64,000 nt of DNA from Chthonomonas sp. (GCA_016788425.1 JAEURQ010000003.1:93282-157281), one strand, 5' to 3'; shown: positions 8,066-17,636, counted from the first letter of the stretch. Made by a program: numbers and translations. Notes: a model not told the origin generated them from the sequence alone.

Positions 8066-11000
8066 GTGAGACACGTGCGGCGAGCGGTCAATTGGATCCT
8101 AGCCGGGATCCGAGCATTGACTGCGATTCCGGTGCTCGTCTTGCCGCCAGTCCTCATCGCGTTTTGGGCGTACACCTATCTCCGCGACTGCTTTGAACTC
8201 ATGCTCGCGCCGGGCGTGCCGATTGAGTATAAGTATCAGGGCGAAACTGGTCTTTATTCGGCGCGGGCCGAGAGCTACCGCATCGAGCTGACCAGCCTGT
8301 TCCCGCCGGACGGCAACGTGCGATTGGTCAACCTTGCCTGGGGCCCGAATGGAGGGGCTCCGCTTGGCGAAGTCGGGATTCTCGAAGCGCAGCTTGAGCA
8401 GAAAGTGGCCGTCGTCTCCGTGCGGCGAAGCCGCCTCACCGTTGAACGGGACGCCAAGGGCTTCAGCCTTTTAAGAGGGCTTCCCAAGTCGGAAGGCCCG
8501 CCCAGCGCTACCCCATTTCGCGTCATTGCGTATAACTCTGAGGTCGAATATGTAGACCAAACCCAGACTCCATGGCTCGCCGAGCGGCTGTCGAGCGATC
8601 TGGTTTTGGTGGAAGGGGTCGGCCCCAACGTGGTGGTCAATGGGCGACTCAACATCTCCAATGTTGGCCCGGTGCGGGTGGATGCCCGCGTGCTCAACGG
8701 TGTGACCAAGCTGACTCTGCAAAGCGACGACATGGACGTGGTTCGCGGCCTCGCCCATGCCCGCCGATGGACCACCACCGACATCCCGCTTCGCGCGCGC
8801 TCCGCGCGCGGGCGCACGCGAGCCGACCTGCGGGTGGCCGCTGATGGCAAGGTCATGCTCTCCGGCAACTTCACTGGAGCAGTTCGCGATGTGAACTGGC
8901 CCGGCGTGGCGAATTCGGCGAGCGGCCCGATTGACGTGCAGTTCGATCAGCGCGCGGCCATCTTTCGCGGCATCGCCACCGACGGCGGCCTGCGGGGCTC
9001 CGGACGAGGTCGCGTCGCCTGGGAACCCAATCTCACTCTCGCCGTGGACGTGGACGCATCCGCGGTCAACGCCTCGGCCCTCCCCCGCGAGGTGCGAGAC
9101 CAACTCCGCGGCGCGGGTTTTGCCGATGCTCGCTACAAAGGGCTGGTGGCCTACGATGGTCGCAATTGGATGCTCTTCGGCAACGCCAGCGCGGCCCGGG
9201 TTTCCGCCAATCGCGAGGTGGTTACCGGCGTTCGGACCGAAGTCGGTTGGAGCGGCGACCAGGTGCAGCTTCGCGGCTTGCGCGGAAGCTGGAATGGTTC
9301 CGCTTTCACCGGCTCGGGCGGCCTGAACCTCAAGACCAAGCAGCTCAGCGGCTACGCCAAGGCGGCGGGCGTGGAGGCCAGTCGGCTCTCCAGCTACGTT
9401 CGCGGCAAGGTCCGTGGCGAGGCCCTAATCTCGGGCACCCTCGACCGTCCGCTCGCGACGGTTGACTTGCAGGGCGATCTCTCCTTCCGCGACGCGCAGG
9501 GGCGAACGCTGGTCGCCGGCGACACCCGTTCGCGGATTGAGATCAAAGGCGAAACATTAAAGATTCTGCGGGCAACTCTGCAAAGTTCAGCCGGGGTGGG
9601 CGTGCTCAGCGGAACCGCCAATCTCCGGCGCGGCACCATCGACGCGCAGGTCAAGGCGGGCAATCTGCCGCTCGAGAAGTGGCTTCCCGACATCGGCGGC
9701 GTCGGGTTTGCGAGCGGGCGCATTACCGGCAGCCTCACGCAACCCGTCTATCGCGGGCGCGCCGAGGCCTATGGCGTCTCCGCCCTCGGACGTCCCATTC
9801 CGGCGGTTCGGGCTGAGCTCGTGGCGAGCGCGGCGGGCATCACGGCCGACAAGGTGCGCATTGACCAAGGCTCGGCGGCGGTCACCGGGAATCTCTCGTG
9901 GGTCGCGAGGAACGGGCAGATTCGTGGCGCATTGAGCGCGAACAACATCCAGCTCAGCGATTGGACGGAAGATTCCGTGCGGGGCGTCGCGAACCTCACC
10001 GACATTCGGGTCGCGGGTACGGTCAAAAACCCGCTGGTGACCGGCACGTTCGCGGGAAAGAACATCCTCGCCGCGCAGGCCGAGGTGACCGAGGCGAGCG
10101 GCAAGTTCACGCTCGCGGGCGACCGACTGCAGGTTCCCGATTTCCTCGCCGCAGTGGGGGATGGCCGCGTCCGCGGGAACGGCGTTTACAATCTGCGCGA
10201 GAAGTTTCTCCGAGCCAACGCCGAACTGGAAAATGTGAAGCTCGGCCCGGCATTGGCCGGCGTCGCTCCCGTCCCCATCGAGGGCACAATTAACGGCAAG
10301 GCGGGCGTGTTTGGGCGGATCGATAACCTGCGTGGCGGGGCAGGCGACTTGCGCATCGATGGCCTGGCGCTGAGCGGCTATCAAATCGGCAACGGCACCG
10401 CGACCGCCAAGTTCGAGAACAACCTCTGGACCGGGAACTTCGAAATCGGGCAACAAGACCGCTTCCTGATAGCTGACCGGATTACTTACGACCCTGCGAA
10501 GGGGCTCGTGGATGGCCAGGTGGACGCGCTGAACGTGGACCTTGGCGCTGTGGGCCGGGCAGTGGTGGCGAACGCCAAGAAGCTCGACCCCGAGGTCGCG
10601 ACGACCCTGCAAAGCTTGGAGGGTAACGCCGCATTTAGCGCGATTGTCAAGGGCGATATCGGCCGTCCCGAGGTGACGCTGCGCGATTTCATCGCCGATG
10701 ATCTCGTGATTCGCGACATCAAGGCGGGCAAAATCACGGCCCAGGTGGTCGCCACTCAAGACCGCTGGAGAGTGCCCGAGCTGCTGTGGACTCGCGCCGA
10801 AGGCTCGCTACGCGTGCAGGGGGCGGGCACGCCCGATGGCGTTGGCGAGGCAACCGTGGCCGTGGACGGTTTCCGCAGCGAGTGGCTCGCCGAAATCATT
10901 CCCGGCTTCCCCAACATCGCCGGAAACTTTAAGCTCGACTTTGACCTCGCCGGCCCTTGGGACAAGCTGGCCGGTCGCGGCAACGCCAGCATCACGGACA

Positions 11001-12610
11001 TCGGGCTGGGCACGAGCGCCGACAAGCCAAACGTCAATATTTTTGACATCAATCTTGCAAACAACGAATTGACCGCCGAGGCTTTGTTCGCAGCCGAAGG
11101 CTTTAGCGGCAAAGCCGACTTCCGCGCGCCGCTTGCCGCCTTGGGCATTGGCGAAGGAACCGATAAGTCTGTCGCAGCGAACATTACTCTTTCTGAGCGA
11201 AACATCGCCGACCTGTTGCCCGAGAGCGGAATCGTGGACAAGGCGCGCACCGACGGCACCCTCGCTGGTTCTTTACAAGTTGGTGGCGAGATAGGTGCAC
11301 TTAATCTAGCCGGCGGCGTTCGCGCCACCGGAAAGTCGCTCGGCATCCGAAAAACCAATCCGCGCACCAAGAAGCTTGAGCCGATCCAAACCACGCTGAA
11401 GGACTACGATCTGAATTTCGTGCTGAAGGACAACAAGCTGGTGCTCCAGGACGGACGGATCGGGGTCAACGACAACGGCACGGTGGCCATCAATCTCGAG
11501 GCCGACCTCAAGCAAGCCCTCGGCGCGGAGGCCGACTCGGTCGAGGAATTCCTTGAGCTCGTGCAGATTTATGGCGGAGTCGCCATCAGCAACGTGCTCA
11601 TCAACGAGCGCGTGACCGAGGCCAACGCCCCGCTGTCCGTGGGCATTGATGGCGACATTGTCATCGCGGGGAATCTCCGCACCCCCGAGATTTCCACGCC
11701 AAACCCCGGCGGCATTCGCCTGAGCAAGCTCGACTTGCCGACCCCCGATGAGCAAGAGCCGCGCGAATCCGGCGAAATTCTCATTGACCCGATCTTCAAG
11801 GACATCGGGCTCACGGTGGTCGGGGAGGCGCGAGTCCGGGCCGCCATCGCGAATGTGTGGTTGGTGGGCGGCGGCAACATTTCGGGCAGCCTCAGCTATC
11901 CTAACGTCACGGTGAATACTCGCCTGACACGCGGGATTTTCGAGCTCCCCAACGCGCGCATCAACGTCGAACCGGGGAGCCCGATCAACTTCTCGTACCG
12001 CGCGACGCCGTTCACCGAACCCTTCGCCCGCCTCGATTTGGACCTGGAAGGACGCACCGCGATCTCGGCCAAGAAGAGCAGTGACCAGTTGGAGCGCTAC
12101 GATATCGAGTTGCGCATTCGCGGCAATCTCCTCGATCCCGAGGGCGTGAAAATCTCGGCCCGCAGCGATCCCCCGGAACTGAGCGAGCAGCAAATTCTTG
12201 CCATTCTCGGTCAGCAAGAACTGATCGAGCAACTCGCGAGCGTGGCCATCAATCAGCCCGGCACCAACCGCAACCAGTTTCGCGAGGCCGTTTTTGGCCT
12301 GGCGCTGCCCACGCTCAGCAGCGGACTCACCCGCTCATTGGCCACCAGTTTTGGGCTGGACTATCTGAGCCTGGAATACAATGCCTTTGATGGCGCGACG
12401 CTTTCGGCGGGCAAAACGCTGGCCAAGGGTCTCACGCTCACGGCGCGCAGGCAGATTTCGCAGACCGCGCTTGGCCCCACCAAGTACGAGCTCAAGCTGA
12501 GTTATCGCATCCCGGGTCGGGCCGGATTCTTCCAGCGCACGCGCCTCGGCGTCGGGTTCACCAACGAAGTGCCGTGGCGAATCACGCTGGATTATACGAT
12601 TCGACGATAG
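8066..12610 (+). CDS. tamB: TamB-like translocation/assembly protein (DUF490), 1514 aa
   Basis: A very long AsmA/TamB-family protein, thought to bridge the inner and outer membranes as a beta-taco groove for lipid transport or outer-membrane protein assembly. It has one N-terminal membrane anchor (about residues 10-38, TAIPVLVLPPVLIAFWAYTYL-like), then more than 1000 residues of repetitive beta-rich sequence with recurrent Gly/Asp-rich strands, then a C-terminal DUF490-type domain (about 1100-1514) ending in DYTIRR. The GTG at 8066 lies 23 bases after lipA, so the two may be co-transcribed. No tamA or BamA-like gene lies in the window. Confidence 0.87.
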   Translation: MRHVRRAVNWILAGIRALTAIPVLVLPPVLIAFWAYTYLRDCFELMLAPGVPIEYKYQGETGLYSARAESYRIELTSLFPPDGNVRLVNLAWGPNGGAPLGEVGILEAQLEQKVAVVSVRRSRLTVERDAKGFSLLRGLPKSEGPPSATPFRVIAYNSEVEYVDQTQTPWLAERLSSDLVLVEGVGPNVVVNGRLNISNVGPVRVDARVLNGVTKLTLQSDDMDVVRGLAHARRWTTTDIPLRARSARGRTRADLRVAADGKVMLSGNFTGAVRDVNWPGVANSASGPIDVQFDQRAAIFRGIATDGGLRGSGRGRVAWEPNLTLAVDVDASAVNASALPREVRDQLRGAGFADARYKGLVAYDGRNWMLFGNASAARVSANREVVTGVRTEVGWSGDQVQLRGLRGSWNGSAFTGSGGLNLKTKQLSGYAKAAGVEASRLSSYVRGKVRGEALISGTLDRPLATVDLQGDLSFRDAQGRTLVAGDTRSRIEIKGETLKILRATLQSSAGVGVLSGTANLRRGTIDAQVKAGNLPLEKWLPDIGGVGFASGRITGSLTQPVYRGRAEAYGVSALGRPIPAVRAELVASAAGITADKVRIDQGSAAVTGNLSWVARNGQIRGALSANNIQLSDWTEDSVRGVANLTDIRVAGTVKNPLVTGTFAGKNILAAQAEVTEASGKFTLAGDRLQVPDFLAAVGDGRVRGNGVYNLREKFLRANAELENVKLGPALAGVAPVPIEGTINGKAGVFGRIDNLRGGAGDLRIDGLALSGYQIGNGTATAKFENNLWTGNFEIGQQDRFLIADRITYDPAKGLVDGQVDALNVDLGAVGRAVVANAKKLDPEVATTLQSLEGNAAFSAIVKGDIGRPEVTLRDFIADDLVIRDIKAGKITAQVVATQDRWRVPELLWTRAEGSLRVQGAGTPDGVGEATVAVDGFRSEWLAEIIPGFPNIAGNFKLDFDLAGPWDKLAGRGNASITDIGLGTSADKPNVNIFDINLANNELTAEALFAAEGFSGKADFRAPLAALGIGEGTDKSVAANITLSERNIADLLPESGIVDKARTDGTLAGSLQVGGEIGALNLAGGVRATGKSLGIRKTNPRTKKLEPIQTTLKDYDLNFVLKDNKLVLQDGRIGVNDNGTVAINLEADLKQALGAEADSVEEFLELVQIYGGVAISNVLINERVTEANAPLSVGIDGDIVIAGNLRTPEISTPNPGGIRLSKLDLPTPDEQEPRESGEILIDPIFKDIGLTVVGEARVRAAIANVWLVGGGNISGSLSYPNVTVNTRLTRGIFELPNARINVEPGSPINFSYRATPFTEPFARLDLDLEGRTAISAKKSSDQLERYDIELRIRGNLLDPEGVKISARSDPPELSEQQILAILGQQELIEQLASVAINQPGTNRNQFREAVFGLALPTLSSGLTRSLATSFGLDYLSLEYNAFDGATLSAGKTLAKGLTLTARRQISQTALGPTKYELKLSYRIPGRAGFFQRTRLGVGFTNEVPWRITLDYTIRR

Positions 12611-12618
12611 CGACGGGC

Positions 12619-12624
12619 TATAAT
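12619..12624 (+). promoter_or_regulatory. -10 box (TATAAT) upstream of the CNNM gene
   Basis: A perfect TATAAT lies 18 bases before the ATG at 12643, predicting a leader of about 12 bases. No Shine-Dalgarno sequence is visible in it. Confidence 0.6.
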
Positions 12625-12642
12625 CTGGGTCAAGCCTAATTT

Positions 12643-13935
12643 ATGGGATCTAGTTCCAATGTTGCCGGTGGCATCGCCAGTGTCGCCCTCATTCTCGCCA
12701 ATTGCTATTTTGTCGCCGCCGAGTATGGCTTAATCGGCTCGCGTAAGGGCCGCCTGGAACCCCTCGCCAAGAAGGGTAGCGCCGCCGCCAAGCTGGTGCT
12801 CGGCGCCATGGAACAGACTCAGCGCTACGTCGCGGGCATCCAAGTTGCCATCACGCTTTGCGGCCTCGGCATTGGTTCTGTGGCGGAACCCCTCATCAGC
12901 GAATCGTTCGCCGACGCGCTCGGCCAAACGGTCCCCCGCTGGGTGAGCGTTCTGCTGGCCCTGCTCGTCGCGACCTACGTCGTGGTGGTCATCGCCGAGT
13001 TGGTCCCCAAGTATCTGGCCATTCGCGATCCCGAGCGAGTTGCGATGCGCTGCATTCGGCCGCTGCGACTCACGGTTGCTTTGCTGACGCCGCTCGCGTG
13101 GCTCGTCGAGCGCTCCGGCGCGGTGGTGCTGCGCCCATTCGGTATCAATGTTTCGGAACTCAAAGACGAAAGCCTCAGCCGCCAAGAGCTATTGCTCCTG
13201 GTGAAAAGCGGCGCCAACGAGGGCGTGTACGACGAGGCGCACTCGCGCCTGGTCCAGAAGGCGCTGATGTTCGACCATCTCGACGCCGCCGACATCATGA
13301 TCCACCGCCTGGATGTGAAGTGGGTGGATGTGAACATCAGCAAGGAAGGGCTGATTGAGGCGATGCAAGCAAACCGCCACAGCCGCCTGGTGGTGTGCGA
13401 CGGCGACATTGATAACGTGGTGGGAATTCTGTATCTGCAGGACCTGATACGGTCGTGGGGCGATCCGCAGTGGAACCTCGTGGACCTGCTACGCAAACCC
13501 GACCTTATTCCCGAAAATCTCAACCTCAACCGCGTGATCCAGCGAATGCGCGATGCCAAAACCCAGATCCTGATGGTGGCGGACGAGTATGGCGGCACCA
13601 GCGGCCTGATCACCCTGGAGGACGTGGTGGAGGAAGTCTTTGGCGAACTCGACGACGCCCCGGAGAGCGATCGCCCCGCCATTGAAGCGCAAGGGCCGTA
13701 TCGCCTGAGCATCCGCGCCGACGTCCGCTACGACGAGATTTTGGAGTTTCTCCAGCGCGACAACGACGAGGTGCGCACCGACGCGGTTGCGGCGATTATC
13801 GCCGAACGGCTGGGCAAGTTACCCAAATTGGGTGATCGGGTGGACGACGAACTGGGCACATTCCGCGTGGAGAACATGACGCGCCGACGCGTAACCCGCG
13901 TGGTGCTGCAGCTCAAGTCGCCAGCGCAGAAATAA
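12643..13935 (+). CDS. CNNM/CBS-pair/CorC-HlyC membrane protein
   Basis: A 430-residue hemolysin-C-type protein of the CorB/CorC/CNNM family, often linked to Mg2+ or Co2+ efflux and formerly called a hemolysin. It has an N-terminal CNNM membrane domain (about 1-200, several hydrophobic segments and VVVIAELVPK), then a CBS pair (about 210-330, including the MVADEYGGTSGLITLEDVVEEVFGE block, here quoted in parts: ADEYGGTSGLITLEDVVEE), then a CorC_HlyC domain (about 345-425). It converges on phoU, with 6 bases between the stops and no obvious terminator. The transported ion cannot be read from sequence. Confidence 0.92.
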   Translation: MGSSSNVAGGIASVALILANCYFVAAEYGLIGSRKGRLEPLAKKGSAAAKLVLGAMEQTQRYVAGIQVAITLCGLGIGSVAEPLISESFADALGQTVPRWVSVLLALLVATYVVVVIAELVPKYLAIRDPERVAMRCIRPLRLTVALLTPLAWLVERSGAVVLRPFGINVSELKDESLSRQELLLLVKSGANEGVYDEAHSRLVQKALMFDHLDAADIMIHRLDVKWVDVNISKEGLIEAMQANRHSRLVVCDGDIDNVVGILYLQDLIRSWGDPQWNLVDLLRKPDLIPENLNLNRVIQRMRDAKTQILMVADEYGGTSGLITLEDVVEEVFGELDDAPESDRPAIEAQGPYRLSIRADVRYDEILEFLQRDNDEVRTDAVAAIIAERLGKLPKLGDRVDDELGTFRVENMTRRRVTRVVLQLKSPAQK

Positions 13936-13941
13936 GGCCGC

Positions 13942-14604
13942 TTAAATGTCGCTGAGATTCTGCGACTTGGCTTCGTAGTGAACGCGCAAGCGCTTGGCAA
14001 TCGCCACGGCGTGGTCGGCCACATGCTCCAGCGCCTGGAAAATGCCCATCATCGTAATGCCGCCCTCGGCTGTCGCCGGGTCGCTCTGAATCATTTCGAC
14101 GATACGCTGGCGAGCCAGCGCGTATTGCAGGTCAATCTTTTCGTCGAGCGTAATGACTTCTTGCGCGAGACCGGCGTCGTATTGGCTGTAAAGCCGCACC
14201 GCGCCCGCGAGTGAGCGCTTGCAATTGACGCTAAGGTCTTCCAGGCTGGAGCGCAGTTCTTCGGGGAATCCGCCGGCGATCTTCTTGGCGCGTCGGGCGA
14301 GTTTCACGGCGTCGTCGGCCACCTTTTCGAGCTCGCCGATCACGCCGAGCGTGGCGGTGAGCATCTTCAAGTCGCCCGCGACCGGCGATTCTTGCATCAC
14401 CAGTAATACAGTTTCACGGATGACGGTTTCTTCGAGCGCGTCCACCACGTCGTCGCGGTTAATTACGCTTTCGGCGACTTCGAGGTCGCCGGTGAGCGCG
14501 GCATGGATGGCGTGCTCAATCATCTCCGTCGCCAACGAACTCATTTGAATGATCTGGCTGCGGATCAGTTCAAGGCGTTCGTCGTATTGCTTGCGGAGGC
14601 TCAT
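13942..14604 (-). CDS. phoU: PhoU-family phosphate signalling regulator
   Basis: A 220-residue cytoplasmic protein made of two three-helix PhoU repeats (about residues 10-100 and 115-210), each with acidic metal-binding patterns such as ELEKVADDAV and ALEHVADHAV. PhoU damps the PhoR-PhoB system and Pst transport. No pst or pho genes are adjacent. A perfect TATAAT touches the ATG directly (14605-14610), which is too close for normal use with this start. The N-terminus MSLRKQYDERLELIRSQI looks like genuine family sequence, so the true transcription start is unclear. Confidence 0.92.
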   Translation of the reverse strand: MSLRKQYDERLELIRSQIIQMSSLATEMIEHAIHAALTGDLEVAESVINRDDVVDALEETVIRETVLLVMQESPVAGDLKMLTATLGVIGELEKVADDAVKLARRAKKIAGGFPEELRSSLEDLSVNCKRSLAGAVRLYSQYDAGLAQEVITLDEKIDLQYALARQRIVEMIQSDPATAEGGITMMGIFQALEHVADHAVAIAKRLRVHYEAKSQNLSDI

Positions 14605-14610
14605 ATTATA
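14605..14610 (-). promoter_or_regulatory. TATAAT immediately adjacent to the phoU ATG
   Basis: A perfect minus-strand TATAAT directly abuts the phoU start. If used, the mRNA would begin inside the coding region, and the next in-frame ATG is codon 21. It may be fortuitous or may produce a shortened PhoU. Confidence 0.35.
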
Positions 14611-14620
14611 AAGCGAAAAG

Positions 14621-14648
14621 AATCTGCGAGACGTACATCCCGCAGATT
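14621..14648 (-). terminator. Terminator of the rplU-rpmA operon
   Basis: The arms AATCTGCG (14621-14628) and CGCAGATT (14641-14648) pair perfectly over 8 bp with a 12-base loop. Read leftward they are followed by CTTTTCGCTTT. It lies 35 bases past the rpmA stop and just before phoU. Confidence 0.75.
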
Positions 14649-14682
14649 GTTAAGACGTTTTTGGAATCTAATTCGGTTCCAG

Positions 14683-14946
14683 TTAGGCTTCGACTTGGTG
14701 CGGGTAGATGCTGATGCGTCGCTTGCCGGTGGGACCTTCGAACTTCACTTGACCTTCGATCAGCGCGAAGAGCGTGTGGTCGTTGCCGATGCCACAGTTG
14801 GTGCCGGGGTAGAACTTGGTGCCGCGTTGGCGAACCAGGATCGAGCCAGCTTTGACAATCTCGCCGCCGTACTTCTTAACGCCGAGGCGCTGAGAATTCG
14901 AATCGCGACCGTTGCGGGATGAACCTTGACCTTTCTTATGTGCCAT
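14683..14946 (-). CDS. rpmA: Ribosomal protein bL27
   Basis: An 87-residue 50S subunit protein whose N-terminal tail reaches the peptidyl-transferase centre. It begins [20 protein letters not shown] and has the family core [20 protein letters not shown]. It starts directly with MAHKK, so the cleaved N-terminal extension known from Firmicutes is absent. The ribosome binding site is GAGGAAAG, part of a direct repeat of GGAAAGT. It follows rplU by 15 bases in the standard rplU-rpmA order. Confidence 0.97.
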   Translation of the reverse strand: MAHKKGQGSSRNGRDSNSQRLGVKKYGGEIVKAGSILVRQRGTKFYPGTNCGIGNDHTLFALIEGQVKFEGPTGKRRISIYPHQVEA

Positions 14947-14961
14947 TTGAAACTTTCCTCT

Positions 14962-15279
14962 TTACTTTCCTGCCGAAACCGAGGTGATCTTCACGTGGGT
15001 TTCCGGTTGTCGGTGACCCCAGCGCTTGCGCTCGTTCTTCTTCGGCTTGTAGTTGAATGCGTTGATTTTGGCCGCCTTACCTTGGCGAACGATTTCGGCT
15101 TCCACCTTAGCACCCTTCACCATCGGCGAGCCGAGGGTGACCTTGTCGCCGTTGAAAACCGCGAGAACTTCGTCGAAGACGATCTTGGTGCCGGCCTCTC
15201 CCTCAATCTTTTCGATAATCAGGGTGTCCGATTCTTCGGCTTTATACTGCTTGCCGCCTGTCTTAATGATCGCGTACAT
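14962..15279 (-). CDS. rplU: Ribosomal protein bL21
   Basis: A 105-residue 50S protein. The start MYAIIKTGGKQYK is the family N-terminus and places the start at 15279 rather than an upstream in-frame ATG at 15351. The C-terminus KKNERKRWGHRQPETHVKI matches the conserved RRK.GHRQ...K region. It heads the rplU-rpmA pair; its promoter overlaps the end of mqnA and gives a leader of about 65 bases. Confidence 0.96.
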   Translation of the reverse strand: MYAIIKTGGKQYKAEESDTLIIEKIEGEAGTKIVFDEVLAVFNGDKVTLGSPMVKGAKVEAEIVRQGKAAKINAFNYKPKKNERKRWGHRQPETHVKITSVSAGK

Positions 15280-15349
15280 GATTCCAATCCGTCCTGCACT
15301 TTTCCCCAGTTGCGACACGCAAAGGTCCGAAGAGTTCGTGCGAATCCTC

Positions 15350-15379
15350 ATTATGACTCGTCTGGAACTAATTGGTCAA
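15350..15379 (-). promoter_or_regulatory. rplU-rpmA promoter
   Basis: On the minus strand TTGACC (15374-15379) and CATAAT (15350-15355) are separated by 18 bases. The promoter overlaps the stop region of mqnA. Its leader of about 65 bases contrasts with the leaderless genes nearby. Confidence 0.65.
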
Positions 15380-16129
15380 GGGGCTAAACGGGCGAAGATT
15401 CGCAGAAAGCTCGCCAAACCGCGCTAAACCCCGCTCGTGGGCCGCGGTGAACTCAAATTCGATGGCTTCGGTGAAGTAGTGCGCCGCAAATTCCGGTGTA
15501 AATCCATGGTCAGCCGCGTGGACTTGTGCAACTTCTTGAATTGACCCTGTTCCTTCGCGAGCCGAATCCACCAGCACCGACGTGAGTTCCTCAGCGCGGT
15601 CGGGCCGCGCAAGCCACACCGCCCATACAAAGGGTAACCCGGTGAAATCTGTCCAGGCTTGGCCCAGGTCGAGCGCGGCGACGCCCGGCGGCGGCTCGGC
15701 CATACCCAGGTCGCCAATCACCACCGCCGCGTCGGCATGCTCCAGCATCGTCGGCAGGTCCGGAGGCAAAACGATGGTTTGCGGCTCGATGCCTTGCTGT
15801 TCCCGAAGCAGAATCTGCGCCAGTTGATTGCTCGTCATCGAGCTTTCGTCGAGGCACAGTGTTTCAATCTCCGACAAAGGAACGCGATGAAACAATCGCA
15901 CGCTCCACACCGCGCCGGTCGAACCGATGCCAACGCCGGGAATGACGGCGAGATCAGGGCGGCGCAAGGCCTCGATGCAGGAAACCAAGATGGCATCCAC
16001 ATCGCCCGCCGCCAGCATGGCGGGCAGGGCGCTGGGCACGGCCAGCCGAACTTCCACGTCCGGATGGTGACGCAATCCCCAAAGCAACGGCTTGGCGTTG
16101 AGGTACGGCACCGACCCGAGGCGAATCAT
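15368..16129 (-). CDS. mqnA: Chorismate dehydratase, futalosine pathway
   Basis: A 253-residue enzyme of the MqnA/MqnD periplasmic-binding-protein-like family, turning chorismate into 3-enolpyruvylbenzoate, the first step of menaquinone synthesis by the futalosine route. MIRLGSVPYLNAKPLLWGL is the signature N-terminus; DVDAILVSCIEALRR follows in place of the usual D..L.(P)..E. Its ATG overlaps the upstream methyltransferase stop by 4 bases (ATGA), so it ends an hmgA-GT2-methyltransferase-mqnA run. mqnB, mqnC and mqnD are not in the window. Confidence 0.9.
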   Translation of the reverse strand: MIRLGSVPYLNAKPLLWGLRHHPDVEVRLAVPSALPAMLAAGDVDAILVSCIEALRRPDLAVIPGVGIGSTGAVWSVRLFHRVPLSEIETLCLDESSMTSNQLAQILLREQQGIEPQTIVLPPDLPTMLEHADAAVVIGDLGMAEPPPGVAALDLGQAWTDFTGLPFVWAVWLARPDRAEELTSVLVDSAREGTGSIQEVAQVHAADHGFTPEFAAHYFTEAIEFEFTAAHERGLARFGELSANLRPFSPLTN

Positions 16130-16875
16130 TGCGAGGCTCCCGGCTTAATGGCCACCGCCACCACGCTGCTTCCCCACGGCAGCCGCACTCGCTCGACCAA
16201 GCCCGCTTCGAACCGCTGCAGTTTGATGAGCAGCCGATTGAGGCCGGGGCTCACTTGCGGCAGGCGAACTTTTGGCTCGCCCCGGCGGAGTTTGTCCACG
16301 AGGCGAATGGCGAGCACCACCGGAAAGAGCAAGAAAATCGAATAGCCCAAGGTCGGCACCTCGAACCCCGCTTGGCGCAGGCACCGGCCCACCTCGCTGC
16401 GGCGGTACCGGCGGTAGTGCATCAGCGCGACATCGTGCGGACCCCACAATGACTGGTAGGCGGGCACGCTCAGCACCAACGTGCCGCCAGGCTGTAGCAC
16501 CCGGAACGCCTCGCGAAAGGCGGCCGCATCGTCGGGGATGTGCTCAAAAATATCCAAGGCGATGATGCCGCGAAACGAATCGCTCGCCAACGGCAGAGCT
16601 TGGCCATCGGCATGGACGAGGTTTTCGAGGCCCCGCGAGCGACAGAACTCCAGAGCTTCGTGGCTGAAATCCGCACCGATGATGGTCGCCGACGTGCATG
16701 CCGCGGCGAGCTCGCGCAGGGCCGCGCCGGTGCCGCAACCGAGGTCGAGCAATCGGCCGTCATCAAACGCAGAAACGTGGTGCCGCAGCAAGCGAATGGC
16801 GAGTTCTCGACGCGAGACAAACCACCAATAGTGGTCTTCGTGTTCAAAAAGTTTGCCGTATTCGTCGCTTTGCAT
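16126..16875 (-). CDS. Class I SAM-dependent methyltransferase
   Basis: A 249-residue methyltransferase with motif I LLDLGCGTGAALREL, an acidic motif II (IIGADFSHEAL), motif IV IIALDIFEHIPDD and the LQPGGTLVLSVPAY post-IV segment. The tail (about 175-245) has a hydrophobic patch, SIFLLFPVVLAIRLVDKL, suggesting membrane association. It lies between a GT2 enzyme and mqnA with tight spacing, so it may act on a lipid-linked or quinone-related substrate; the actual substrate is unknown. Confidence 0.82.
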   Translation of the reverse strand: MQSDEYGKLFEHEDHYWWFVSRRELAIRLLRHHVSAFDDGRLLDLGCGTGAALRELAAACTSATIIGADFSHEALEFCRSRGLENLVHADGQALPLASDSFRGIIALDIFEHIPDDAAAFREAFRVLQPGGTLVLSVPAYQSLWGPHDVALMHYRRYRRSEVGRCLRQAGFEVPTLGYSIFLLFPVVLAIRLVDKLRRGEPKVRLPQVSPGLNRLLIKLQRFEAGLVERVRLPWGSSVVAVAIKPGASQ

Positions 16876-16880
16876 AGCGG

Positions 16881-17630
16881 CTAATCGGCGCGGGGCACGC
16901 TCTCCTGCAACCGCTTGGATTTGCCCCAGGCGCGCAGCTTCAAAAGGTCGAGAATCATGCGCGAGCCATCCCGCACGAGGCTGACCTTGCTCCCCTCTTG
17001 GTGACGCCAGGTAATCGGTACTTCGGCGATGCGATAACCCAGGTCGCGGGCGATCATCAGCGCCTCAAAATCGAAGCTAAATCGCTCCAATTTGCAGCGA
17101 CGAAACACGTCTTGCGCCACTGGTTGGCGGAACAGTTTGAACCCGCACTGCGTGTCTTTGATTCCGCGGATCGCGAGCATCTGCACGAGGCCATTGAACG
17201 TGCGCCCGAGCAGTTCGCGGTACAGCGGTTGCCGGACTTCGAGGTTGCTTTCGCGTAGAGGGCGGCTGCCGATGGCCACATCGTAGCCCTGCTCAATCAT
17301 CGGCAGCAGCTTCTCCAATTCCTCGATCGGCGCGGCGAGGTCGGCGTCGCTAAACAGAACCAACCGGGCGTCGGCGGCCAGCATTCCCGTGCGCACGGCG
17401 TAGCCTTTGCCGTGGTTCGGCGAGTAATCGTAGAGGTGAAACTCCGGGTTCGCACTGGCAAAATCGCGAACGATGGCGTTGGTGCCGTCGGTGCTCCCAT
17501 CGCTGACCACGGTGACGCTCCACGTATAAGTTTGAGCCGACAGATATTCACGCACGCGTTCCAGCGTTCGCAAGATCCGGTTCTCTTCGTTATAGGCGGG
17601 GATGATCACCGCGAGGTCGGGCGCGTTCAA
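16881..17630 (-). CDS. GT2 glycosyltransferase, dolichyl/polyprenyl-phosphate sugar synthase type
   Basis: A 249-residue family 2 glycosyltransferase that resembles Alg5/DPG synthase: VIIPAYNEENRI, VVSDGSTDGT, HGKGYAVRTGMLAA, the metal-binding LFSDADLAAP (DxD-like) and DTQCGFKLFR. Such enzymes charge polyprenyl phosphate with glucose or mannose, donors for PMT/ArnT-type transferases such as the one at 1757-3220. The likely start is a TTG 6 bases beyond the hmgA stop, implying coupling to hmgA. Confidence 0.86.
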   Translation of the reverse strand: MNAPDLAVIIPAYNEENRILRTLERVREYLSAQTYTWSVTVVSDGSTDGTNAIVRDFASANPEFHLYDYSPNHGKGYAVRTGMLAADARLVLFSDADLAAPIEELEKLLPMIEQGYDVAIGSRPLRESNLEVRQPLYRELLGRTFNGLVQMLAIRGIKDTQCGFKLFRQPVAQDVFRRCKLERFSFDFEALMIARDLGYRIAEVPITWRHQEGSKVSLVRDGSRMILDLLKLRAWGKSKRLQESVPRAD

Positions 17631-17636
17631 AATGGC

